DNA from: Rhizophagus clarus
Lineage: Eukaryota; Glomeromycota; Glomeromycetes; Glomerales; Glomeraceae
Assembly: GCA_015698045.1 (NCBI GenBank)
Contig: BLAL01000005.1
Location: 1,329,947 to 1,393,946, forward strand
Direction of reading: 5' to 3'
Length of the DNA stretch: 64,000 nt
A program made the position numbers and the translations under genes. The notes under the pieces were generated by a model, which saw only the letters and a program-made list of their open reading frames with translations, was not told where the DNA came from and ran no database searches. The number at the start of each line of letters is the position of its first letter. Position 1 is the stretch's first letter. Positions 47,000 to 56,640 of this stretch are shown piece by piece.

Positions 47000-47430
47000 T
47001 TGAGAAAGTGGAGAGCTGACTTAGAAAACTGCGTAAAATCCGTGCTTCTGCTGAGCCATCCGCATTTTTACGGCATTAAGAGATTCAAAGCTGACTTGCT
47101 TGATATTGAAAGAACATTTTTTTTAGCATAATTACAATTAAACATTACATTTAAAAACTAACATGTCATGATTTCTCAATTGTTTAAATAAATAAAAAAT
47201 ACATATACATAAATGCAAATCTGGCGAGACTTTATTTATTTTCATTGATATAAAGAAGAAAGCTTAGTAGTAATGAATGAATGAAGTATAAAATGTATAA
47301 AAATTGGATAAAGCACGAAAAAAATCATGCCCGCTGAGCCGCTGAGCCCTAACTCATATGATGGCGGTTCCTTCTCACTACTCCATATTGCTATCTACCG
47401 TAAACCGATATCATGTAATGTACTAATGTA
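47000..47430. other. Spacer
   Basis: No gene is recognised. It is AT-rich with a short CCGCTGAGCCGCTGAGCCC duplication at about 47330. Confidence 0.4.
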
Positions 47431-47459
47431 CCCATTCTTCTTCTTAATATTTCTTTCAT

Positions 47460-47840
47460 AAGCCCTTGAACTTTCTTAATATTTCCACCCAATTCGCGAA
47501 TTTTACTTGAATACAAATCTCTTTTAGATTATATCTTTCTTCTTCCTTGATTCGGTCAAAAATTTGCTTGAATTGCGCCCAAACAGTTAAACTGATACCT
47601 TTAAAGGATAATTGACCCGAGCCTGCAAGAGAAAAATATTAGTAAGAGCGATAAAAGTAGTCGTTATCTTTTTTTTCTCACCGAAGAGCTTGCACATCAC
47701 CGCTGATCCGATTCATCTAGTTGAATTCTTCGGATAATTGCATAACGCTCACGTTGGCATGCACTGTACTTAGATGTTGAACAAACGATACGAGCTGACA
47801 CTTTTAAATTCCAATATCCACGATAATTAAACTCCATAAA
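47460..47840 (-). pseudogene. Unrecognised two-exon coding relic
   Basis: A frame from ATG 47837 (MEFNYRGYWNLKVSARIVCS, then RERYAIIRRIQLDESDQR) ends at a stop at 47697. In another frame an intron with GTGAGA and CTTGCAG (about 47624-47681) joins MCKLF to GSGQLSFKGISLTVWAQFKQ and a Lys/Glu-rich helix ending at a stop near 47463. The two frames do not join as they stand, so the gene is probably broken. The family is unknown to me. Confidence 0.35.
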
Positions 47841-48760
47841 AACGGAATTCACTTTAATAGATTAGACGAACAAGAAAATGCGTCACCGTCTCCAAAGCCC
47901 GTTGAGCGGTTGACCATTTAAATAAATAGGAACAATCTAAATAGTGTCCTAACCCTCAAATTTCACAAATTACTAAACAGAATCTAAATTTAATTAAAAA
48001 TGATATAACTAATAAAATAAATAAATCAATGGAAGATTTAATTGTCAAGTTAGATAATTTGCAATTGGTCGATTTGTGGACAAAATGACCATATAAAAAA
48101 AGAATTATCTACATACTCTCCACCATCAAAAACATCAGCGATGTATTTATTTGAACAATAAAGTTAGTAAATACAGCCCCCGATGGTTCTTCTGACCGCG
48201 TATTATGTTATGAGACCGAAAACCGGAAACGGAATGGTCTTAACTTCACAAGCATCAAGAACTTTACGGAAATAATGTTTTTATAACAAATTCTCAAAAA
48301 ATCAAATATTCTAAAGGATTAGAACTTAACATTTACTATCTGCAACATGAACGTTATGCATAATCCTCTCATAATAGGAATCTGAATATTTTATCAAACA
48401 AGAAGAAACTTTGTGAAGAGTATTGAATCACTATTGCATCCTTCTATGGTTCTATGAAGTCTTACCCAGATATCTTTGTGGAAGTAGCCCATAAATTTTA
48501 GGCATTCCTCATATTACCCACGAAAGGTTTTTGATAGAACATCTCCCAAATGAATGTTTCATTGTTATAATAGAAATATAACGCAAAAAGAAATTACAAA
48601 ATTTCAAGGAAATACATTTGACTTTCAATCAAAATTTGAATGAACTAAGTTTAAAGAATGTGTTTTTGACAGAAATTCTAAATAACCCGAAGTACGATAA
48701 AACTCTACCAATCAAATGACGCTGGTATCGATAGTGGTATCGATAAGAATCTGAAAATCG
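47841..48760. other. Mostly non-genic stretch
   Basis: A short plus-strand coding-like trace (IKNDITNKINKSMEDLIVKL near 48000) looks like coiled-coil debris. Nothing else is recognised. Confidence 0.35.
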
Positions 48761-49118
48761 TCACTGATAGGGCCTTCGTTTATACCTACAACGTAAATTA
48801 CGTAATGATAGTTTAGAATAATCTTGGATGTAATAACATACCACAGCCATTCGCGGTCGTAATTTATTATTTTTCTCACCAGTCACTTTATTCTTTCTAA
48901 TTTTTCTACATTCTTCAATGTCGTTACAACAGACTGCATTTATTCTATTTTCCGGATAGATTTCACAGTTGAGTGGCATACAACTAAAAAAACCTTGACC
49001 ACAAGTGACATCCCCACATGGCGGAATATAGCAAAATGGTTGTTCCCATGGGCATAATTTCAACTTTATTTACTAAGATTAGACTTAGTAAAGGTACGAT
49101 TAATTTAATTAGTTTCAT
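48761..49118 (-). pseudogene. Cysteine-rich secreted-type protein with frameshifted signal peptide
   Basis: An ATG at 49116-49118 begins MKLIKLIVPLLSLILVNKVE, a typical secretion signal. One base out of frame, starting near 49063, is a cysteine-rich segment (CPWEQPFCYIPPCGDVTCGQ, then FFSCMPLNC and VCCNDIEEC; 11 cysteines in about 50 residues), followed by Lys/Arg-rich residues. GTATGT after RPRMAV with a TTGTAG downstream (about 48780-48842) could be a 3' intron. The shift lies in an A-rich stretch (GTAAATAAAG), so it could be a true break, an assembly error or a missed splice. If intact it would be a small secreted, disulphide-rich protein, possibly effector-like. The family is not recognised. 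Confidence 0.5.
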
Positions 49119-49207
49119 ATTATTTTAAGACATTTAGGGGAAGAAAAATTTCAATAAGAACGCTTTCAATTGTCAAAAATTTCGTTATCCTGAAAGTCTG
49201 GAAAACG

Positions 49208-49383
49208 TCAAGGTATTAGTGCTTCGATCCGAAGAAAAAAACCGTAGATCCATTCAAACCGGGTCCGGATGATCGATAACCAGGAATTCCATTGATGATC
49301 TACTGTACGTCTAAGCCGGGTCTGGACGATTGACAATAAGGAGTGAATCATCCGGTCTTCATCCAGATCGAAGCATTACAAGA
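49208..49383. mobile_element. ~170-bp MITE with imperfect terminal inverted repeats
   Basis: Left end TAGTGCTTCGATCCGAAG is matched inverted at the right end (TAATGCTTCGATCTGGAT in reverse complement), with ACCG and GAT blocks continuing the match for about 38 bp. The interior holds a direct repeat CCGGGTCCGGATGATCGATA / CCGGGTCTGGACGATTGACA (49258 and 49315). Flanking TA dinucleotides may be the target duplication. It is noncoding and less AT-rich than its surroundings. Confidence 0.65.
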
Positions 49384-49739
49384 TATATATATATATAAAA
49401 TACACGGACCATTAACGTGAATTAGTAAGATCGGTCAAAACTATATCAATAATAGCATCCACAAAGTTCGAAGCAAACTTCCAATAGATCTGTCCCATTA
49501 ACGTTTGTAACAGTATAATTGGCTCGGTTAGAACTTTCTCCCAGAAATTTTTTAATGCTCGGAGGATGCGTTCACTTTTTCCTGAAAAAAAACAGCCTTA
49601 CCTTATTAATAGTAAGTCATAGGAAACAATCGTTGTGGCAACATCAAGAATTTGGATCTTATTGGTTTTTCCAAGCTAATTAATACTCATATTCACATGA
49701 TCCATGATTATATAATTTCAAACTTGCATCATATGGTTT

Positions 49740-50260
49740 TAATTGATCATTAAAAAATAAGTTAATTTTTTTAATTATCCGGTTATAAACTAATAATTTA
49801 ATTATCCGGTTTAATAAATCATCAAAAAAAAAAAATAAATATATCGTTTAATAAAGTATAAACTGTTAAAAAAATTAAATAAATTTAACTATTCGATTTA
49901 ATAAATCGTAAAGAAAAAGTAAAAAAATTAAAGTATTCAATTTAAAACCACTAAAATTTTTTTTTTTTTTAAAAAAAAATAAATCATTAATCTGTTAAAA
50001 AAAAAAAAAAAAAATATTATCTATCCATTAAGAAAAATAAATTAATTATTTCAGTCTAGTAAATAAGTCAATAAAAAAATTAAATTTTTTTAATTATCCT
50101 TTTTAATAAAAACGATTTAACATTTTTTTTTTTTTATTAATTATTTTTACATCCGATAAATGAGTACTAGGTGCGGCATAAATACTCATATATCATAGGG
50201 GACGAAGTCCCCTAAATAAACGGTTATTCTATAATAAATTAGTAACATAATAGTTGTTTT
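49740..50260 (+). repeat. Solo fragment related to the giant palindrome arms
   Basis: TTAATTATCCGGTT with TTTAATAAATC blocks interrupted by A/T runs, then CATCCGATAAATGAGTA, then ATATCATAGGGGAC with its hairpin mate GTCCCCT. These blocks recur in the palindrome arms (58478-59040 and mirrored 61560-62112). Only one arm-like piece is present here, so it is a diverged half-copy of the same repeat family. Confidence 0.7.
50195..50211. repeat. AGGGGAC/GTCCCCT hairpin
   Basis: A perfect 7-bp stem with a 3-nt loop (AGGGGACGAAGTCCCCT). Near-identical hairpins occur at 58485-58499 and around 62090-62100 in the palindrome, at the edge of the low-complexity core each time. Confidence 0.8.
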
Positions 50261-51085
50261 ACTCTAATTAGATACGAATGTTTAATAATATTATATTTAT
50301 TATATTTTTATTTCAAACTATTATCACATGCTATTTGTCCTAAAATATTCATTTACAATTTTCTTATTAGTACTATTAACGAGCTTGATGATAAGTATAA
50401 TTATTCCTATTTTTAGCCTATGAAATTTTATTAGAATCTGGAGGCTAAAAAAAGAAATCAGTTCGGCGGTACTGTAACGATCTTTGTTCTGAAGGTTGGA
50501 TGAAAAAATTGAATTGTTGAAAAGTATGAATTCATCGAAAATTTCAAGTCGGAACTCTAAGCATTCTAAGATAGGTAGTTTGTTTATAATTGAGCGTATT
50601 TAAAGGGCAAAATTTGAAATTGATTTTGTTTGTAATTTGATTTAGAAAGAGGAGCGATTTGATGGTGCTGATACCTAACATTTGCTTAATTAGAGTTTCT
50701 TGGAAACATAATTTAAAGAAAGTTTCATGAATTTACAATATTCAAATTTTGAATTTTAAGAAATTAGCTGCTGCTATTGCTGAAAAATTAATTGGATTTA
50801 TATAAACTTTTATATGATAACTCGTTTTAAATATAGGTTTGTCACACTTCATTTTTCAATTGTTTCATACAGATGTACGATATCATACCAACAAAGTATT
50901 TAATTTCCATGGAATTCTCTGAAAGAATTGTTTATTTCGAATTCTAGAATTTTTGGCATTTTCTTTATGCTCATAAAAGAAATTATCGTGCTCCGCTGTA
51001 TGATGATGATGATTTGTAATTTAATTATTTTTTATGCGTAAGTTTAATAATTACAATAAACTTTATTTAAGCTATATACAATACA
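50261..51085. other. Non-genic stretch
   Basis: No gene or recognisable repeat; moderately AT-rich. Confidence 0.35.
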
Positions 51086-51089
51086 TGTG

Positions 51090-51300
51090 TTGTAATTATT
51101 AATTATGGCTATTAAGATCATTATTGAAAATAACAACAGAATTGATAAAAACTTTATCAGCTGTTAATTTCGAAACCAATTCTTCCAAATTTTGACTTTT
51201 ATTCTCTTGAATTTCATTCAAATCTCTCAATGGCTTTCTTGTAGCTTCAATATTACTGTTTGTTAAATTAATAACTTTACGATTATCTAGAAAAGGTTTA
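51090..51300 (-). pseudogene. Helical coding relic
   Basis: About 65 minus-strand codons are open, with coiled-coil-like composition (NRKVINLTNSNIEATRKPLR, then NEIQENKSQNLEELVSKLTA), ending at a stop after FNNDLNSHN near 51097. There is no start codon and no match to a known family. It may belong to the same helical gene debris as 53235-53640. Confidence 0.35.
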
Positions 51301-51309
51301 ATTTTGCTA

Positions 51310-53230
51310 AATTGATTATTAAAAAAATATAATAAAATTTTTTAGAATATTACCATTAAGCAGTGATTTTGCAATAACGAAATTGTTTGTGGATAAAGTG
51401 TAAAAAATGTTAGAAGATAGAGAGAAATAAAATTGGATAAAGAAAAAAAAGATGATAAAAACTAGTTTATTATAGCTTAATTTGAGTTTATTAATAGTTT
51501 AACGAATCATCATAATGTCACACGATAATATCATTATTGTGCTTGCGTTGATAAATATACAATTATTAACCAATGCTAGCAGATGATTGGTAAGGATTTG
51601 GCCACGTAGTGGCCAAATCTGTCCAATCAGAATGCAGCATTGGTTAATAATTGTGATATTAATCGCTACAAGCACTATAATTTATAAATATCGTGATTAA
51701 TAATACAATTATTTAATTTGGTATAGTTGAATTCTTGAATCAGAAATGATCCTATTTAATCATCTACAAATTCGAATATTTTTTTTTGCTGGAAAGTCCG
51801 TCACAAATTAAAGTTCAGGACGCATGTGACTGCAATTAGTTAAAATGGAAAATGAACAAAGCAATAAATCAGGGAATCATTCAAAATTTCAAAGTCGCTA
51901 AATATTATGGGTCAAAACAAAATTTATACGCCCTTCGGATAATAACTTATTTGGATTAGATCAGCGTAACCGCTACACAAATGCATGTCGATACGTAACG
52001 GAATAAATTCTAAGGAATCTAAATTAGTATTTCTTTTTCTTTACGTAAATTTCTTGGCATGGTATGAATAAATTATAAATAATTAAAAAAAAAGTTACTT
52101 ATCTATAAAAACTTTTGTAGTTACATTTAATATATATTATTTCTCGTCTACAAATCTTTTGTAATTTTTAATTTTTATTATAAAGTGTATTATTTATTTT
52201 CAATTTCTTTGTTAATATGATTTCCCAACAAAACATTATTTATAGTAGTAGTATGATTAATATACGACGAAAATTTAAACGTATTATAAGACAAGGAAGG
52301 CGTCCAATTTCTTTTCAAAAAAAGCCGACTTTTTTCGACATCACCTTCTGCTTAGCAGCCGCCCAACGAAGAATTGAATCAAAATTTGTGGCGTAGCGGT
52401 AAAGTCGTTATACTGCAAATGATTTAATTTAGAATTTTTTTACACCTTCTCTTACATTCGTTAATTTATCGTTACATAATTGCAAATAAGAAATTGAAAT
52501 CACACACGAATTAAAATTCCGATTTACTCGATTAAATACATATCTAATTTTCGAATTAAAATATTCCGAACATTTTTTCTTGAACGATTCGTCACTTTGC
52601 ATATTTTTCTATTATCCCATACAATCACGTTAGGGAAGTAACTATTCTCACCTTTTACCCATGTATTAATATATAGTATAACCATGATGTTAGTTCACAT
52701 GATTATGAGATATTTACTAAGAACAAATTACGTTTGTTACTCAGGAAGTGACTTGTCTAATTCGTTTATTTTATTTTATTTATTCTTAAACGTATTGACA
52801 CATAATAATAAATTTGTTTTTTTTAATAATAAATTGCATAAAAATTTCTTAAGTATGCTTGTTACGAGATTTATCTTTTATTGTGGCATAGCTTTACTCC
52901 TTTACCCAACAAACAATATAAAAACCCTTGACGAGAAGAATTTGAGTTATGCCACACATATACAAACTTAAAAAAATTGACTCAAAAACAGATTTTACAA
53001 CCGTTTTTAGTTAGACTACAATGGAATTAGCTGAAATATGCCTTTAAAATTATTAAAGTTTCAATTTAAACTACGATTACTGCTGTAAAATCAAGAAACA
53101 TAAAGTTGTTAAATATATAAATGAAATTTTTGCTTTCTATATTCTGTAATGTAAATTTTGTCTTTCACAATGTACGATAATAGACATTGTTTACAATATA
53201 TCTGTCTATATAAAATTGCCGCTCCCGAAT
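51310..53230. other. Mostly non-genic region
   Basis: A 51-bp-scale inverted pair, AACCAATGCTAGCAGATGATTGG / CCAATCAGAATGCAGCATTGGTTAAT, flanks GGCCACGTAGTGGCC at 51570-51650 and could fold into a long hairpin. A 57-codon plus-strand frame at 52218-52391 is Arg-rich with an FDITFCLAAAQRRIE segment, but has no support beyond being open. At 52390 TGGCGTAGCGGTAAAG looks like a tRNA A-box with no tRNA around it. Confidence 0.4.
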
Positions 53231-53234
53231 CATA

Positions 53235-53640
53235 TCAATCAGAAGAAACAACCGATCGAAGAATAATAACCACAAACTTATAATAACTTATGATTAGCCA
53301 GATTAGGTCTAAAACCAAAGGTAAAATCCAAATACAGTACTTGGTAAAGTCACCTTGTTCAATAAGTGTTTGATCATTATTTGCCATCATATTTTTTAAA
53401 TCATACATTGTGGTATTAACATCTTTTTCACTATAATTCTTAACTTCATTAATTTTCATAGAAAACAAAAGAAGTTTCCTAACTTTTAATCAGGATCAAT
53501 TTGTTCTTTACTGCCTTTGCTGAGACATTCTCTTAATATTAAAATTACATCAGCCAATTCGTCTAATAATCGTTAAAAAAATATCATTTGTTAATTGTGC
53601 AATTTTATCGGTTCCTTCCACATTTAATCTAAGCAAACCA
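53235..53640 (-). pseudogene. Helical protein relic with one membrane segment
   Basis: Shifted minus-strand pieces: GLLRLNVEGTDKIAQLTNDI, then DELADVILILRECLSKGSKE near 53500-53570, then MKINEVKNYSEKDVNTTMYD, LKNMMANNDQTLIEQ and a hydrophobic ILPLVLDLIWLII segment. Length and helix content recall the helical genes at 33.9-36.2 kb, but no motif is shared, so the link is speculative. Stops and shifts indicate decay. Confidence 0.4.
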
Positions 53641-53644
53641 GATA

Positions 53645-55880
53645 TTAAATTTAGTGTAAAGATTTTAATATAATTGTGTTGTCCATATTTTTTTTTAAAA
53701 AAAATTTTTTTTTTCCTCCATTTCATACATCTATAAATTTAAAAAAAATTTTATACGATCTATCAAATTGACGATTGATGGATATCGGCCACGGTCTAAG
53801 AGTTTACCGATCTTGGCATCTTGGCGTGATCACAAGCTATTCACGTGTTATGTTATTGGGCTTGGACTTTTGGATTACAGTGAAACCAGTTTTTACGTTT
53901 TTAACCCTTCTTTTCCTTCTTTTCTTATTCCTTGCTTGCTTTTATCATTTTGCAAATATTGTGAACAACTTTATACCACCCTTCCTGTGTGTATGACCCC
54001 TTTCTCCTAAGTACGACAAAATTATACTCGTAAATCTCTGTGTTCGAAGTTTCCCAAAACTTTAAACCTATATCTTCTCATCGTCTTTACAACTTGCAAA
54101 TATACCCTTTGGTCTTTGAGACGATCTATTCGCACGTGATTTGTGACATTCTTTTTTCTTGAGGGAGAAAAAAGTAATATATACTTTTCGGGAGATCAGA
54201 TTATGCATTTAGATTTGCAGACAACAATATTTACCCCCTATCTTAATGAGAATAGTCGTTATACTGTTTTGTACTAATGACGATTTTTTAACAGACAATT
54301 TCCTGCTTTTGTTAAGTATATTTTAATAAACGTTTACGGTTATATCCAGTGGTGTGTATGATTATCCTCTACTTGCTGCAGTTTCTAGATCGCAGAACTG
54401 TTGGGCATGTCATGCTCATGCATATTTACTTAATGGGCCAGAATAAGACTCTTTACCATAAGATCGTTCGTTTTATGAAGCACTGCTAAAAGAAACTTAA
54501 TCGCACGAAAAAGAAAGCATATTACGCTTTGACGTGATACGATCGAAGCAACAGCAAATTCGATGAATCATCTTCCAAAGATGACCTTAAGACAAGAATA
54601 AGCCGACCGCGAAAGGATTGTATTGCGCCAAACGGAGACAATAGGAACCATTGTGTGGTTAAGTGCCTACGTCATTTACCATTGAAATATCCATTTTTGT
54701 AAACAAGAACGCCTACGTGGGAAACGCATATGTAGATATTGGAATCGCAAACTATCCTTGTCCGAATTGCCACGTAACTTCAAAGGTGACGATTTTTTTT
54801 CTTTCTTAGATGGCTGGTTCATTGATTATTTGGACATGGGACATCGTCGAGTAAATTTAATTTTATTTTTTTTGCCACATTTCCAACTTTCGTGTGTGCG
54901 TATGTGGCAGTGAAAGATTATTCCCAGTTTCATATTTTCCATCTAAACACTTTTTATATTATTACTCATAGTATTATTATTCCCTTTTCATAATAGGAAT
55001 GCCTCGGCAACCATATTTGCTAATATCGCTGGAGATGAGCCGTATAACGGGTTAAATAAACCAAGAAAAATTTTTCAACAATTTGTAAGATTTATGAATG
55101 TATAACGAAATATTAATAATGTTTTGCAGGTTTTAGAATTTCAAAGGTATTCCACTTTTGAATTTAATTTTTTTTATTTTTGTTTTTTTTTTTAGGTTTG
55201 TAGAACAAACTTTAGACCATAGATTTTATTTTATTATTATTGGTATAATAAAATTACAATAAATTTAACGCAAACAATTATATAACGTTATTTAATGATC
55301 AATATTCTAATATTAATTGCCCGAAGGACTATATATGTTTACGAAATAAACCTTGAAATTTTGTGCTATATTGATAAATAAAGAAGACAAACAAACAATG
55401 TGAAAAGATTTTTTTTTTTGCTCTGGACACTCTCTGGATTTGCAGTATTTTCCGTTTTCTAGCGTACATTAATATAAGGATACTTTGATTTCAATTCACA
55501 TAAATAAAACTTAACAATTTGTTATCCAAATTTCGAAGTCATTTTGACATAAATTCTTAGAAACTGTTAAAACAAATTAATCCCTCATTTGTTTTATCCA
55601 TCGAAAATAATTGAAGTAGATATCATTATTTTTTTTTAAAGTGAGAAATAAGGGATGACTTTTGAATTTTTATTAAGTGCTGTACGCAGAGGTATTTCAC
55701 AAGGTCGGTGCACAAAATTAGCACACAACATCGGAAAACAAGCAAATTAAATCTACTGACCTCTGATTTGAATAAATATGCAAATAATGTTAAATTTTCA
55801 TTTATTAAAATGTATATTATATGAATTTAAATTTTTTATGCTATTAATTACAATGAAAAATTACAAATATTAGTTAAATT
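53645..55880. other. Non-genic region
   Basis: No gene is supported. Overlapping short frames at 53768-54010 lack motifs. A polypyrimidine-AG block with ATGGCTGGTTCATTGATTAT at 54795-54830 resembles the intron-like units at 32.7-33.0 kb. Confidence 0.4.
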
Positions 55881-55894
55881 AATTCTGATCAAAC

Positions 55895-56085
55895 TTTTAA
55901 CGCTGGCCAAAGTTTAACTAAATTCGGAATTTTTTTTAACGTGTTAATTCCTATCACAACTTAATGCCGGCCGAAATTATGTTTCGTAAATGATAATTCT
56001 GGCCAAATTTTAATGCCGACCAGAATTAAGTTTTAACCGGTTATTAACCGGTTAAGGTTTTTGGACCGGTTCCAAACTCTACTCT
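55895..56085. repeat. Cluster of GGCC/ACCGGT palindromic motifs
   Basis: Variants of CTGGCCAAA, GCCGGCCGAAATTA, ATTCTGGCCAAATTTTAATG and CCGACCAGAATTAAG alternate, then TTAACCGGTTATTAACCGGT. AATTCTGG and CCAGAATT can pair across about 20 nt. It looks like the end of a short inverted-repeat element. A single related motif (TTTCTGGCCAGAATTATAGG) recurs inside the palindrome arms at 57931. Confidence 0.5.
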
Positions 56086-56342
56086 ATATTAAAATTTTCA
56101 TCAGGTTGATCTGTTTTTTGGTTATGTAACATTGGATTACACCACGGTTCCTAGTTAAAATTCATGATTTTTTTTTTACTATTCCAACGGAAGATCAAGG
56201 TCAAAGTGATTATTTTAAAAAAGATACGATCAATATATATTGGAATAAAAAGTCTTATTTTAACTATTTTAATTAATAATGATAATTAATAATAATAAGC
56301 TTATTAAAGTGTTTCACGGAGTCACTGTGGAATAACTATTAT

Positions 56343-56640
56343 TTACTTGCTTCTTCTAAAAAAGTGGGATTAATATTCGTAGAATTATTTAGTAACTACG
56401 TCTATCTTACCGAAACTACTTTCTTCACAATTTCTTTCTTGGTTCTTGCTATAAAAAGTATAACTCTAATCCCAAATGAGCTTTCTATGAATCTCAAAAA
56501 AGTTAATATAAAGTTTGTTTTTGCCATATATAGAGGGCATGTGTAATTATTTTGGAAAAAATGGTATAGATTGCAGGTAATATTACACGACTCATATGAT
56601 CATGTCGATCTTCCGAAATACTTATTAACTAGAAAATAGC
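56343..56640 (+). repeat. Dispersed repeat, copy 2
   Basis: Partner of 20273-20540. Its last ~45 bp (from 56594) are the outermost visible part of the palindrome's left arm, so the dispersed repeat forms or flanks the outer edge of the palindrome. The mirrored remainder would lie beyond the right end of the window. Confidence 0.8.

Noticed and set aside
50195-50215. Helitron 3' terminus (hairpin followed by CTAA)
   Set aside because: The hairpin directly abuts CTAA without the usual spacing, and in the palindrome copies the following bases differ, so the rule is not met.
52218-52391. 57-codon Arg-rich ORF
   Set aside because: No motif, no homologue known to me, and the length is expected by chance in 64 kb; kept only as a note in the spacer entry.
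52390-52440. Possible tRNA gene (TGGCGTAGCGGTAAAG A-box)
   Set aside because: No acceptor stem, anticodon arm or B-box follows; only the A-box-like head is present.
53768-54010. Two overlapping plus-strand ORFs of 73-80 codons
   Set aside because: No motifs, overlapping frames, and no splice context.
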